From contig NC_063450.1 of NCBI RefSeq assembly GCF_020379485.1, positions 54,087,374 to 54,151,373 on the forward strand: a stretch of 64,000 nt of DNA. Reading direction: 5' to 3'. Source of the stretch: Brassica napus (taxonomy: Eukaryota > Streptophyta > Magnoliopsida > Brassicales > Brassicaceae). Position 1 is the first letter of the stretch; the number at the start of each line of letters is the position of its first letter. The position numbers and the translations under genes were made by a program. The notes beneath the pieces were generated by a model that had not been told where the DNA came from, searched no databases, and saw nothing but the letters and a program-made list of their open reading frames with translations. This document shows, piece by piece, positions 35,716-47,700 of the stretch.

Positions 35716-35768
35716 AAAAAAAATAAACCAACTCCTAATCTCTCGTTCTCACCAAACAATTATCAAAA

Positions 35769-37087
35769 ATGGCATCTTCTTCTAATAACACATTTGATGG
35801 ATCAATTGATGATACTTTTGATCAATATTTTGATCAACATTTTGATAAATATTTTGATCAAACGTTTGAAATTTTTTCCAGCGATCATGGTAATCAAGAA
35901 AGAGAGAAAAAAAAGAAGAAAAAAAAAATTTATATCGAAAGGAATCGTGAAGAAGGTGATAGTCGTTTATGGGATGATTATTTCAGCGAAACCCCAACAT
36001 ATCCTCATAATCTATTCCGACGACGCTTCCGAATGAACAAGGGATTGTTCATGCGTATCGTTAATCGACTCTCCAATGAAGTTGAATTCTTTCAACAAAA
36101 TAGAGATGCTCTCGACATGCGTAGTCTCTCTCCACTTCAAAAGAGTACAGCAGTCATTCGTGTCTTGGCATATGGTAATACGGCTGATGGGGTCGACGAA
36201 TACCTCCGTCTCGGTGCATCTACTACTCTGTCATGTTTGAAAAATTTTGTGGACGGAATAATTTCTTTATTCGGCGAAGAGTACCTAAGAAGACCAACAC
36301 CTGCTGATCTTCAACGTCTTCTTGATATTGTTGAGTATCGTGGCTTTCTCGGGATGATAGGAAGCATCGATTGTATGCATTGGGAGTGGAAGAATTATCC
36401 CACCGCTTGGAAAGAGCAATATTCTCGGGGTTCGGGTAAACCAACAATCGTTTTAGAGGCGGTTGCTTCATATGATCTCTGGATATGGCATGCATTTTTT
36501 GGACCTCCAGGTACCTTAAATGATATCAATGTTCTTGATCGCTCACCTGTTTTTGATGACATAAAGCTTCGCAAGTCACTTACTATGTCAATGGAAGAGA
36601 GTACCGTATGGCTTACTATCTCACCGATGGTATTTATCCGAAATTGTCAACTTTTATCCAATCAATTTCATTACCACAAAGCCCGCAAGGAGTTTTATTT
36701 GCTCAACAACAAGAAGCTGTCCGAAAAGATGTCGAACGTGCTTTTGGAGTCCTGCAAGCTCGCTTTGCCATTGTTAAAAATCCAGCACTTTTTTGGGGTA
36801 AAGTAAAAATTGAGAAGATTATGAGAGCTTGTATCATACTCCATAATATGATAGTGGAAGACGAACGAGATGGATACACTCAATTTAACGTTTCAGAGTT
36901 CCAAGAAGTAGAAGACAACGAAAGTTCACATGTCGATCTCTTGTCTTCTATAAATATGCCTTCAAATATCAGCAATATGATGGATGCTCGAAGAAGAATT
37001 CGTGATAGACAATTGCATCAACAACTGAAAGATGATTTGGTTGAACATATATGGCAAAAATTCGGACATAATCAAGGCAACAACTGA
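35769..37087 (+). pseudogene. PIF/Harbinger transposase, one frameshift
   Basis: The first reading frame (35769 on) carries an Asp/Phe repeat (FDQYFDQHFDKYFDQ), a Lys-rich stretch and then the Plant_tran-type DDE nuclease: GMIGSIDCMHWEWKN with the first Asp and LNDINVLDRSPVFDD with the second. Homology then jumps to another frame between about 36560 and 36590. There the order VNGREYRMAYYLTDGIYP resumes and leads to the third acidic residue in RKDVERAFGVLQARFAIV, ending at 37087. A single-base indel explains the jump. The catalytic residues themselves are preserved, so the decay is recent relative to ORF1. Confidence 0.88.
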
Positions 37088-37354
37088 GTTGTGATGCTTC
37101 TCTCAAATTATTCCAATCTTTATTTCATGTTTTATTTACAAATCAATGTTTAAAATGTTATCTTTTAATAAGTTTTATTTAAGAATTATTTTTTTAAGTT
37201 TATTAATTTTTAATTTCTAAGAATCCTTAATTAAGAGACTAGCATTGAAACACATTAAATGCTGCCGTCTCTTAGCCAAATCTCTTAGCACACAATTACT
37301 ATTAAAAATTAGTTATGATACCCATTATGGGTTTTTGGGTTGTACATGCCCTTA

Positions 37355-37510
37355 GGGTGAAGTTCTTAGCTGAATATAAGAACTTGTCTCTTAACTTTTA
37401 ACTAAAAAAAGATAAGAATCAGTTTTTAAATATCTTATTTAAGAGCCGGTTCTTAGCTTTTTTAGTTAGAAATTAAGAGACGGATTCTTATATTCCGCTA
37501 AAAACTCCTC
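37355..37510. mobile_element. Tourist-like MITE abutting the Harbinger element
   Basis: It is related to the 155-bp MITE at 12182-12336 and of nearly equal length: left end gggtgaagttcttagctgaa pairs with the right end ccgctaaaaactcctc, with ataagaac and tcttata blocks mirrored inside. Its left TTA is the same TTA that ends the large Harbinger element. Confidence 0.8.
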
Positions 37511-37781
37511 TAAAAACTCCTAATAATCATGCTCTCTAATTGATAAACTATACTCATTTTCTAACTGAAATTAAGTTACAATGTAGAGTCTTAAAAAAGT
37601 TTCTACTGATTAAAAAAATAAAAAAGTGAAAAAGAGAAAGAAACGATATACAAACACTCTCTACATAATCGGAGAGACTTTACCACTGGTTCACTTATAT
37701 TTTATTATTTAATTTTTTTAATATGTAATTAAATAACAACAAATATATTCATGAGATATCCAGATGTGTATCTAAACATTA

Positions 37782-38035
37782 CTCCCTCCATTTTCGAAAG
37801 TAAGAATTTTTAGATTTTTTTCTTGTTCCACAAAAATATATTTTCTATATTGTTAATGTATTTTTTTATACTTTTGAGGAACATTAATTAAAAATATTTG
37901 AATTGATTAAATTTCATTGATGAAAAGTTATTGGAAAGTGTATAATAAAGTAAAAATAAATTAAATTATAAATATTTATTAAATTTCTAATAAGTGTGCA
38001 CACTCTAGAAAATATTACTTTCGGAAACACAGTAG
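37782..38035. mobile_element. Stowaway-like MITE, 254 bp
   Basis: Left end ctccctccattttcgaaag and right end ctttcggaaacacagtag, flanked by TA. Same family as 14187-14436, inverted. Confidence 0.78.
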
Positions 38036-40711
38036 TAATTACTTTCTTATATATTGGACTATGTAGTTCAAATTTGAAATGTCAAATAGTGTAAAAATAA
38101 AACTGTTAACCAAATAAAAAGAAAATTTGAAAATACAAGTAAATAGAGGATATTTATTGCTTGCATGGAATAGGAATAGTATTGACGTAAGGGAGGTGGG
38201 TCGTTGTTGTGGAATTTTGGAAACAATAATAAATGGCGGTTTTAATTTAATATATTTTAAAAATTATACAGAAGTGTTCAATAATACGATCGATTTTCCT
38301 TATTAATTGATTTTTTGAATTAAAATACTAATAGGGAAAGAGGCTGTAAATGACACGCGTGTCTCCTTCTGTTCGGGGGACAAGTTAGTGGGATTTTTGA
38401 AGTGTTTTTTTTTTTTGTCTTTTCTTATCTCCTATGTTTATTAATTTTGTCTTCTTTTTTTTGTCAACTATTAATTTTGTCTTATTTTATAATTTCAATA
38501 TTTTATGCAAAAATATAATTTTCTTAGGATTTATGTACAATCATTATGTATAGTTATTATAGATATAATAGCCACTTTTTTAAAGCTAGTATATAATAGC
38601 CACTTTCTACCACTCCTTGTTTTTTTGTTACCATTTGGAATTTGCTAAGTTTTTCCAAAATTTCTTAAATTGTGGTTATGATTAAATCTTGAAATTTCCT
38701 GTGGGATCCAACCTTATATAGTTCATCTGAAAAAGTTGTACTATGAATCCCAATCGTGAGCATTACCTAAATTATTGCAAACAACAAATGTCATTAGTCA
38801 CAATAACTCTAGAAAGTTTTCTTACAAGATAGAATATTTTTTCTAAAAATATCAAAATAAAAAATGTCTGACTGAAAAGCACCAATAGCGAGAATATTTT
38901 AGCGAGAATTCTTTTTCTCCCAATTCAACTTATACTTTTGCCAATCAGGTTCCCTCACTTTGTTCAATTTCTCACTTTGTTCCCTCACTGATTTTGAAAT
39001 GGAAAATAAATTTCACCTGATTTCACTTTTTCTTCTTTTTGTTGCTCTGCCACTTTTCCACCTAGTTACTCTATTTAAATTACTCCTAATTACTCCACAA
39101 TTTACCAGTCATACCCAAAAATTTAGGTCGGTGGTCGGTGGACATTGTATATGGCGTTTGGAAATAGACGTTCTATCCACGCAATAGCGATGTACTTGAT
39201 TTTATAATGCCTACCCTTCTAAAGATATCTTCGATGGGATTTAAGGCCATAATCGACACTCAGTGCATATATTTACACTTCACAGCATTGTAAGGCTAGT
39301 TTTGTGATAATCTCAAATGGAAACAGTTAAAACGGTGAAACTATATGACCAATAATATTTTTATAGTATATTTTATAATTAGTATAATTATTTAAAAATT
39401 ATATTTTAATAATATTTAAGATAAAGTAGATTTTTAAATCTTTTTAGCTAAAACATTATATTCTTTAGGTTTCAAAATATAATTTTAAAAAGTTTTTGGT
39501 GTTTAAATATAGATGATATTTTTATATTCTAATGGAACTTTTAACTTTATCAAAAACGTGTAATCAATAATATTTTATAGTCTATTTTGTAACTGATTGA
39601 ATAATTTTTAATTAATATTTTAATAATGTTTTTATGTAGACGACAAGTTTTTTAATAGTTAAACATTGTTTTAAAATTTCATATATTTTGAAATAGAGAA
39701 AGTATATTTTAAAGAAATAGAGTATTTAGAAAAAGTGAGTAATGTCTTAATCCTTGGTGTCCAATGCCTGAGCCACACCACACATTAAGAACAATTATAT
39801 TCTAAGCCTGAACGTTATAGCACCAAACTAATAAAATATAGTCACAATCACAATTCATATTTTTGAAAACTTGAATGCGTTGAAGATCGACTTTTCGATT
39901 GGAACCATGTGACTTTGCGTGTTATATTAGTTGTTATTTCTGTGTGCCAATTCAATCGTTTACTGTAGTGTTGTGCAGGCTGAACGGGAGTTTTGGCTTT
40001 TGGTTTGACATCCGGTCGAAACTATAAACTGATCAACAAATTTTAAATAACTAATACCAGCTTAAGAAAAACAAATTTTATATAATTAACCGGTTGTCAA
40101 TTTGGTTCGGGTTGGCAAACAAAAACCGTTATGCTTAAGACGTATCAACCATATTAACCAAATAAATCAAAATATATACCAAAATTGATTTCGGTTTAAT
40201 CTGAAAGAAATAATAACATCCAAAATTGAATCAAATTGTTCAAATTTCAAATTGAATTACTAGTTCGATTAACTTTGGAAGTTTTATTCAAAACTGAAAA
40301 TCGAATAATCTAAAAGCATATATACCAAATGCCCAATTCTATTTTACTGACAAGATCTTAGCATTTAATTTTAATACATTGATTAGATATACGTGTTCCA
40401 AGTCAAATATGTGCATCGTTGGGTTTAAATGTATATTTATATATTTATTTTGATGTCAAATACAAATTTATTTTTAAACCAAAAATTTTGTAAACGGGTA
40501 GAATTTTCCTTGTTCCAGTATTTTTTTTTTGTTTTTGGTAAAATCTGTTAATTTACAGCATATTTTCCCCTCTCTATATGATTTCTGTAGTCAGTACGTC
40601 ATCAAAAGCGGTTTTACGTGTGAGTATGTCATAGGATGGCTTGGATTCATATCCAAAAAAATCCAATAATAAGAAAGTAACTGATAAGAGACGTAAGAAT
40701 AGGTAGGGCTA

Positions 40712-41396
40712 GGCATTTTATCCGTTAAATTTGATTCAATTATTTATTTGTTTCGATTCGATCCGAAAATTCTGAATATCCGTAAACTTTCGAAGCAAAG
40801 TAAATACTAAAAATCAATATCCGTTAAAATCGAAGCAAATCACAAATATTAAATTTTTGGGAAGCGGATATCCGATCCGATCCGGCAATATATAAATACA
40901 TGTATATCTTGATTATATTTAAAGTTTTTAATGTATAAAATTATATAATTATTAGTCTAACATATGATTTGATAAATTCTATTCACATTATTACTTATAT
41001 AAAAGTATTACATTAAAGGAAGATAACACATTTATGACAATTATATTTTTTTCTTAAGTTTTATGTTATTATAATTGTTAACTAAGTTCAAATTTACAAA
41101 ATATGTAGATTCACTACTTCTTTTAATTTTTATCATATATATCATACAAACAAATATTTTACAAAACAAATTTGTATCAAAATTCTAAGATTATTTGTAT
41201 TAATCAAAATATATGAGATATCCGCGAATACATTTGTAAATATCCGCAAATATCTATTTATTTTCCGGATATCCGTTTTTTTGAATATCCGTATTTTTCC
41301 GAAGTAAATCAAATCGAAAAATTAGATATACGTGACACACGAAGCAAATTACAAATACTTTCAAAAATTCGGATATCCGATTCATGCTCAGGCCTA
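40712..41396. mobile_element. Putative non-autonomous DNA transposon with gatatccg motifs
   Basis: The left end (gggctaggcattttatccg) and right end (cggatatccgattcatgctc, then aggcc) are loosely inverted. Between them ggatatccg-type motifs recur many times near both ends, separated by AT-rich DNA. This resembles crucifer hAT-like elements, but the target duplication is not clear. Confidence 0.45.
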
Positions 41397-41894
41397 CAAG
41401 TAGGTCCATTTTGCACATAAATATTATGTGACCGACATTGATGTCATGACAGACATAAATCGTAATGGTTTAAGATTTGTTATACTTTATATATGAACGT
41501 GTAACCAAACGCATTTCATACAAGACATTTTTAGTAGAAAACTATTTGTTTGACAGAAAGTTTCGGATCTTTCGATCTTTATAAATGGAACGGATCGGGT
41601 AACACTCAGACAATACATATTTTAGAACATTTATATCGGTGAATCTTTCACCAGAATCACTCACCAATTATATTAAAATTATTCAAAAAACTGAAATATG
41701 TATCAGTCCTTAAGTCTTGCACTCTATATACTTATATATATATACTATTAGTTTCGCACACTTTACACACTTCTGTTCACAGAAGAATATTTTTGTTGTA
41801 ACAACAGTCAATAATTTGTTGGATAAAAATATATAATTAAAACCTGGAATACAAAACTGTTTTCTATAATTAAAACCACTTTTTTAACCACAAA

Positions 41895-42068
41895 GTAATA
41901 GTCTAGTAGTAGGCGGGTTCAGGATTGTTAAGCAATCCGGGTTCGAAGACACTATACTACATTTCAACTTGTGGCTACATGGATATAGACGGCCCATTTT
42001 AAATAATCTGAGTAAGAATCTATCCGTGGATCGCACCGCTTTTTAGAGATTAGATTGAGTTTTTTTAT
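41895..42068 (+). mobile_element. Putative SINE
   Basis: A consensus-fitting pol III A box (TAGTCTAGTAG, 41899-41909) is followed about 30 bases later by a B box-like ggttcgaagac (41939-41949). The sequence ends in a T run near 42061-42067. No convincing target duplication was found. Confidence 0.45.
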
Positions 42069-42738
42069 AGAATCTTGATACTTCAAAATTAAACGAACAA
42101 AAAAACTAAAAACACTTTTATATGATAAGTTTTTTTACCACGATATAATACAAAAGCCATAAAGACAGATTTGACCAACATGAAACCGTTTCACATTCAC
42201 TCTTAGCATAATATAGTAAAATGCTAATGTCTTCATCTACAAATATACTAAGGTTACAAAGTTTCTAATGTTGATTACTCAATACAGCGTCACAACAACA
42301 AAGCAGTTAATATCTCGACATCACTTTTCATTTTCTTATTTGGATGCTAGTGAATAGTCAACATTTGTTTTCATATCATAATTCTTGCTAATACTAATTA
42401 GCGTATATCGTATAAATAATAATGCAGTGGGGATTAGCTGTGAACTGGTTGGCACATGTTACCCAAAATTTAAATTTTATTTTATCTGTTGGGAGACATA
42501 CAACAGAAGCAAACACTTGAATCGATAAGGGACCACAAACATATTTAGTTTACGTACCTTTTTGTTAAACCATGATAATTCCGTAATAGACGTAGACATA
42601 TATAGTGTGGATCCATCAATTTACAGTGATGTCTTAGGAAGTGAAAAGGACATTCGTGCCTTTTCTCTCGACTTGGAGTCATTTTAATGATTTTATACAT
42701 AGAACATGTATCTGTATGAGTTCACACACACATGTATG

Positions 42739-42927
42739 CAGGGGCGGATGTAGTAAACGGCGGCGAACGGGGTCATGTGCCCCCGACTAAATATTGATTT
42801 GCTTCAATTGATCAGTTCAAAATCTTAAATTTCTTTACATAATTTGCTCACATTATAAGAAAATGCCCCCATCTAAATCAAACTTTATGATAATGCTCGA
42901 CTAAATTTTTTTCTATATCCGCCACTG
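42739..42927. mobile_element. hAT-type MITE, 189 bp
   Basis: Termini caggggcggatgtag and ctatatccgccactg are inverted repeats (12 of 15). The flanking 8-mers catgtatg and tgtatatg match only in part, so the target duplication has decayed or is off by a base. Confidence 0.65.
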
Positions 42928-43008
42928 TGTATATGCTTACGCAATTTGAATCGAGTTTACCTGACGCGCGTAATAAATACAGCCTATAACTCATTTTATC
43001 AAACTTGG

Positions 43009-43120
43009 TGTTACATATGAACCTAAAGGCTTGCAGGTATTTCAGCCACGTCAAAAGGAATTCTTGTTTTTGGTTGAAAATGTATTATTACTGAGTGGCT
43101 CCACAATCATCGTAACTTGG
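43009..43120 (+). repeat. First unit of a ~110-bp tandem duplication split by a CACTA element
   Basis: The block starting ttacatatgaacctaaagg and ending near ccacaatcatcgt recurs right after the CACTA element (46528 to about 46620). The upstream context aacttggtgttacatatg is identical to the inferred empty site at the insertion, so the element landed at the junction of two tandem units. The first unit contains extra sequence (about 43042-43095) not seen in the second. Confidence 0.75.
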
Positions 43121-43139
43121 TGTCACTGCAAGAAAACAT

Positions 43140-43505
43140 GTGATTTCCGACCACGGGTTACGACTGAAGAGGTAGTCGCAAAATATAACGACTATGCGAC
43201 GACTGTTAGGCGACTAATTGGCGACGCAGAAAAACGGTCGCACAACAGCCGCAAATTAAACGACTACAACAACCAGTCGTAGTTTAGTCGTTAAATAACG
43301 TCTGGCTAGCGACTAATACCATGTCGGAAATATCCAGTCGCATTATAGTCGGTAAATAGCGACTGATTAACGACTATGCGTATGTGGTCATCATTTAGTC
43401 GCTAATCAGTCGGTTAAAACCGATACATGGCACATTTTTTACATTTTGGTCGTTGTAACTAATATTTTACTGGTTGGTCAGTCTTTAGTCGCTAATAAGT
43501 CAGAC
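43140..43505. repeat. Left subterminal repeats of the 3.4-kb CACTA element
   Basis: Many copies of motifs such as tagtcgctaa, cgactgattaacgacta and gcgacta in both orientations. The right end (45995-46505) has the matching set. Confidence 0.85.
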
Positions 43506-43627
43506 AATTTGCAATATAATACAGACGGTGTCTCCCCACATTTCTGCCGAGAAACCGTATAAACAAATTTCAAAAAAACAAAATCGTGAAAGACAAAAGA
43601 AAAAGAAAGATTGTTTGAAGTGTTACA

Positions 43628-44167
43628 ATGTCGGGAAATAACAACAATGCTAATTTTCGAGATTGGATGTACAAGAGGATCGATGAACGGACGGGAAATT
43701 TCTCGGAAGAATTCGTAGCAGGGGTGGATCAATTCATGACATTTGCCAATAGTCAGCCTCTCACGCAAAGCAACGGGGGTAAATTTTTCTGTCCATGTAG
43801 TGTTTGCAAAAACGATAAATTTCTTCCGGGGTCAAAAATTTGGAAACATATATATAGTAGAGGATTCATGCAAGATTATTATGTTTGGTCTAATCATGGA
43901 GAAGAAATTGATATGGCATTAGGAACGAGTCATGTTGACCCGACACATTTAAGTGGTAATGAAGAAGTTGGTACTGAAGATATATATGTTGATATGGTAA
44001 ATGATGCTTTTCGTGATAATGTGAGTTCTGACAATTATCACCAGGGTGGTAGTTACCCGGATGGTAGTTACCAGAATGTAGTAGACGATGCATGCAACCA
44101 TTCAAAAAAGTTTTATGATTTGTTAGAAGGAGCAAAAAATCCCTTGTATGATGGTTGTCGTGAATAA
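43628..44167 (+). pseudogene. N-terminal remnant of a CACTA TNPD transposase
   Basis: 179 codons. The transposase-associated domain is clear: FRDWMYKRIDERTGNFSEEF, then FFCPCSVCKN with the zinc-type Cys pairs, and IWKHIYSRGFMQDYYVWSNHGE. After an acidic linker comes FYDLLEGAKNPLYDGC, where the protein would normally continue for several hundred residues into the catalytic Transposase_21 domain. Here it ends at once and the catalytic part is deleted. A TATA-like gtataaaca lies about 65 bp upstream of the ATG. Confidence 0.85.
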
Positions 44168-44480
44168 TATATTTGATTGTTTTTATGCCACTTAATTTAC
44201 TTGAGGCTTTGCAAACAAGAAAATATTAACTTGTGAATGTTTTATAGCTCACTGAGTTTTTTTATGTGAGGGTTAACTTCTTAGCTCACAGTTTTTTTAG
44301 CTCGCTAGTTGAATACTATACGAGGCTTGCTTAGCTCACACCTTTTTCAGTTCACTTGAATGTTTAGAGTGTCTGATGTAAGCTCACTTTGTCTTTAAAT
44401 TTGGCTTGCTTTGGTTGGCTTAGTCACTGGTTTATTACTTCTGTTCCTATTTAATATATTCATTATTTTGTTTATGTGTT

Positions 44481-45717
44481 TTGAGGTTTGGTCGTGACAA
44501 AGGGAAACTGACCCGAAGGATCTCAAAGACTTTCAGAAAAAAGTTTGATGCTGCTTATTACAGTTGGACTGTTGTGCCTCAGGACAAACAAGAGACAATA
44601 TTTATAGAATTTGCAGTTAAGTCTTTTATCTTCTATATTAAATCTCAACTTTTGTTTAATTTGACTTTTAACATCAATTTTCTCTGTGTTTTTTTGTAGA
44701 AAATTCACACTTGGAGTCAAATACACACTGGTCTTGTCCAGGAAAAATTTGAGAGCATATGTCAGCTACGTATAAAAGACATGGTTAGCATTTGTAGGAG
44801 GAAACGAAAGCAACCAAACTGGATCCATGATACTCTGTGGGAAGAAATGACAGCGTATTGGGACACTCCTGTAGCGAAAAAAAAAAAGTGAAACTGCATC
44901 AGTGGCTCGTTTGTCTGAACGGAACAGACTTGGTCCACAAAAGCACAACACTGGCGAGAAGTCTTTCCAACAAATCGAATATGAAATGGTAAGCTGTTTT
45001 TGCTCCTTTCATAAAAGTTAAACAATCTGTATCATTAACCTTTGCTTTTTTTTTTACCATTTTAGGTTGAGGAATTGGGCAGACCAGTTTCTCTTGGTGA
45101 AGTTTACATCAAGACACATACAAAAAAGGATGGGACCTATGTTGATTTGAAAGCCGAGCAGGTTGCAGAGATATATAAGAAGAACAAAGAAGCCAAGTTG
45201 ACTGCCCTTGAAGCTGAAAACTCACAGAGTTCAGATGGTGCTTCCAATGATCGACAGCTCTCCATAGAGGAGGACACCGAGATATTCCTTTTGGTAAGCT
45301 GTTTCTTTCAAAAAAAAAAATCTCTTTATACTTCATACTCTTTTCTTCTGCTTTATAGTAACAATTTTTTTTTTGTTGTAGTCTACTTTCACAGATGAAA
45401 GAGGACATTACTATGGCATTGGAAGCCTCCAACAAACTCTCGTCAATGGTAAACGGAAGTATAATGAGGTCTCTTCTTCTGCATTCCTTGACATGAATAA
45501 GCAGCTTGAAGAAGCTCACCGCAAAATAGAAGAGCATGCGGCTTCTAATGCAGCACATGCTACTACTATTGCTGAGCAGGGCTCTACTATTGCAGAGCAG
45601 GGTGCTACTATTGCAGAGCAAGCAAAGCAGATCAAAGAGTTTGCTGTAGTGAAGAAGTTTCTGTCTGCAACTGATCATAGATTTGATCAGTTCGTATCTA
45701 CTAATTCCACCACCTGA
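44481..45717 (+). pseudogene. TNPA-like (Ptta/En/Spm) gene with a homopolymer frame break
   Basis: At least four exon-like blocks joined by GT-AG introns: about 44481-44613, 44700-44991, 45066-45294 and 45382-45717. The blocks encode GRDKGKLTRRISKTFRKKFD, KIHTWSQIHTGLVQEKFE, a WEEMTAYWDTP segment, then VARLSERNRLGPQKHNTG and GRPVSLGEVYIKTHTKKDG, the usual order in plant Transposase_24 proteins. A run of 11 A at 44877-44887 puts the second block out of frame; ten A would restore it, so this is either a real one-base insertion or a sequencing slip. The last block has seven-residue repeats (TIAEQGS, TIAEQGA, TIAEQAK), likely a coiled coil for dimerisation. The first exon boundary is uncertain. 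Confidence 0.75.
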
Positions 45718-45994
45718 TCATGCTTTCTTGTTTATGTCTCTTGGACATGAAACTTGACTTTTGTTTAGTTGTTTGTCAATATTTTCTGTAAACTCTTGGT
45801 GGTAGGTAACATTTTTTGTAAACTCTCAGTGGTAGGTAACATTTTTTGTAAAACTCTCGGTGGTTCACATTTTCAGGTTTAAAATTAACTAGTGTTTTCT
45901 AATTCACAATTTGTTTAATAAATATTGTTTTATTATATAATAGCATCACAAACAAGAAAGCACAAATAAGAAAATTAGGAATTAAAATAACAAA

Positions 45995-46505
45995 AAAGAA
46001 GTCTGAATACAGTCGTAAAACAGTCATCAAAATAGAAATATTTTAAGACTAAATAGCGACTCATAAAATAACTGTAGTCGCTAAGCAGTCAGAAATATAT
46101 TAACTAGTTTACGACTACGAGTACCGACTAATTTATGACTAAAAATACCGACTGACTTACGACTGCACATAACTGACTGATTAACGACTACAAGAACCCG
46201 ATTGATTAACGACTTCGAATATCCGACTGATTAACTACTGCATTTAAACAAAATACTTGCCAAGAAAGTAGTTGTAGATTAGACGTTAAATAGTCAGAGT
46301 GTAGTCGTAATATAGTATGACTGTTGCCCGACTAGTTGCCGACTGATTTAATTAGTTGTAATTTAGTCGTAAGATAGTCGTAATTTGGCGACCGATTCCC
46401 GACCGCTCTAATTACCGACACGATGATTGACGACCATAACGTTTAGTCGCTATTCAGTCGTAATACGTAATTTGCGACTGTTTCTCTACCGATTCTGCAG
46501 TTGGT
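45995..46505. repeat. Right subterminal repeats of the 3.4-kb CACTA element
   Basis: Repeated gactgattaacgact, cgactaaat and tagtcgtaa motifs, matching the left subterminal region in inverted orientation. Confidence 0.85.
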
Positions 46506-47244
46506 ATCTACTTGTTTTCTTGTAGTGTGTTACATATGAACCTAAAGGCTTGCAGGTATTTCATACACTGCTTCTACTAGTGAGTGTCTCCACAATCATC
46601 GTTACTATAATATCATAGTTATACTTCTATGTTATTACTCTTATAGAGGAAGCAGTGCCCTGCCTAGCTTTCTAGGGGCTAAAGCAAAATTTTAAATAAA
46701 CTATGTATCATAACTATCATATAAAACTATAAAAATAATTAATATAAAATTTATATAACTCATGATGCTGATAAATAGATGATAATAATTGCATATAGTA
46801 TTCAGTAGTGTTATAAAAAAACTAGATATAAATTTTATTCTTTGGGGAATTAACTATATAAGTTAATAAGATATTAAACATTCCATATTAAAAATATGCT
46901 ATTAAAATTCTGCAAATATCTGATGTATTATTTTGCCAAATAAAATTTTTAAAGTGAGAAATTTATAATAGAATCAAATCAATATGATATTTTATGAAAA
47001 TAAATTAATATAATCAAAATATAAAGAAATGCAGTCAAAAGAAACAAGTCATGAAAATCATAATCAATAATAAGTCATGTAATTTTATGGTAAGTTAATT
47101 AATATAGCTCAAATTGTAAAATAATTTCACAGATATTTAAGCAAATTAACAAATTGAATTTGAGCAATGAAGTACTAAAATTTGGAAAGAGGACCTTAAA
47201 TTTGATTAACACGGTGGGGCTGAGGCAATTGCCTCTTTAGTAAC

Positions 47245-47700
47245 ATACTCTCTCCGTTTCAATTTACTTGTCTTTGGAGAATAATTTTTTTGTTTTAAAT
47301 TAAGTGTCGTTTTACAATTTCAATGTAAAATTTAATGATTTTGTATTTCAATATATTTTTCTATTGGTTGAAATATAGTTAGGTGTATTCAGAGCCGGCT
47401 CTGGGCCCAAGCTAAAGAAGCATGGGCTTCCGGCCGCCAAATAATATTAATATAACCGGCCACAAATTCCAATAAGTGTGTCTTTAGTGTAGTAGTTCAA
47501 TAGCCACAGTTCAGTAACTCCGAACCAGAGTTCAAATCCCCTACCTACATTATTTTATTTTCGGCCACTTTTTCTTTTTGGGCTTCTAGCCTTAAAAATT
47601 CTAAGCCCGGCTCTGGGTGTATTGGTAATGATGTTTTATCTAGTAAATATACAAAATTAATTATTTTCTTAATTTGTGTATCCGGGTCTAAAACGACAAT
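47245..47700. mobile_element. MITE of the NAPRT1-intron family, interrupted by a hAT element
   Basis: Starts with actctctccgtttcaattta and shares long runs with the intron insert at 8628-8855 (tttttctattggttgaaata, gatgtttt, aaatatacaaaattaa). The hAT element at 47390-47615 cuts it in two and duplicated eight of its bases. Confidence 0.7.
47390..47615. mobile_element. hAT-type MITE, 226 bp, 8-bp target duplication
   Basis: Termini cagagccggctctgggc and gcccggctctg are inverted repeats. The 8-mer ggtgtatt flanks both sides (47382-47389 and 47616-47623), exact. The interior contains a tRNA-like stretch ending gttcaaatcccc that looks like a pol III B box, so part of it may be captured tRNA/SINE sequence. 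Confidence 0.9.

Larger units (their letters stand above)
33638..37351 (+). mobile_element. PIF/Harbinger DNA transposon, 3.7 kb, degraded
   Basis: Left terminus gagcacgttcaacgc and right terminus gggttgtacatgccc form imperfect inverted repeats (11 of 15), flanked by the 3-bp target duplication TTA (33635-33637 and 37352-37354). It carries both genes expected of the superfamily: a truncated ORF1 (34788-34997) and a transposase (35769-37087), each with disabling lesions. Between them lie a minisatellite and a repeat-rich leader. The left part holds a triple gataccgtat repeat (about 33750-33774). It cannot move by its own proteins unless supplied in trans. Confidence 0.88.
38036..43123. other. 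AT-rich intergenic region, no gene found
   Basis: About 5 kb without a supported gene. Recognisable pieces are two diverged ~150-bp repeats (about 39350-39500 and 39555-39700, both starting near caataatattttatag), an element rich in gatatccg motifs (40712-41396), a possible SINE (41895-42068) and a hAT MITE (42739-42927). Open frames are short and lack domains. Confidence 0.6.
43124..46527 (+). mobile_element. CACTA (En/Spm) element, 3.4-kb deletion derivative
   Basis: Left terminus cactgcaagaaaacatg and right terminus ttgttttcttgtagtg are inverted repeats with the CACTA start, flanked by the 3-bp duplication TGT (43121-43123 and 46528-46530). Subterminal zones (43140-43505 and 45995-46505) are packed with tagtcg/cgacta motifs in both orientations, the likely binding sites of the TNPA-type protein. 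Inside are only the N-terminal piece of a TNPD transposase and a TNPA-like gene with a frame break, so the copy is non-autonomous. Confidence 0.92.

Noticed and set aside
43140..43505. CRISPR-like array in the tagtcg repeats
   Set aside because: Motifs are irregularly spaced, occur in both orientations and lie at CACTA ends in a plant genome.
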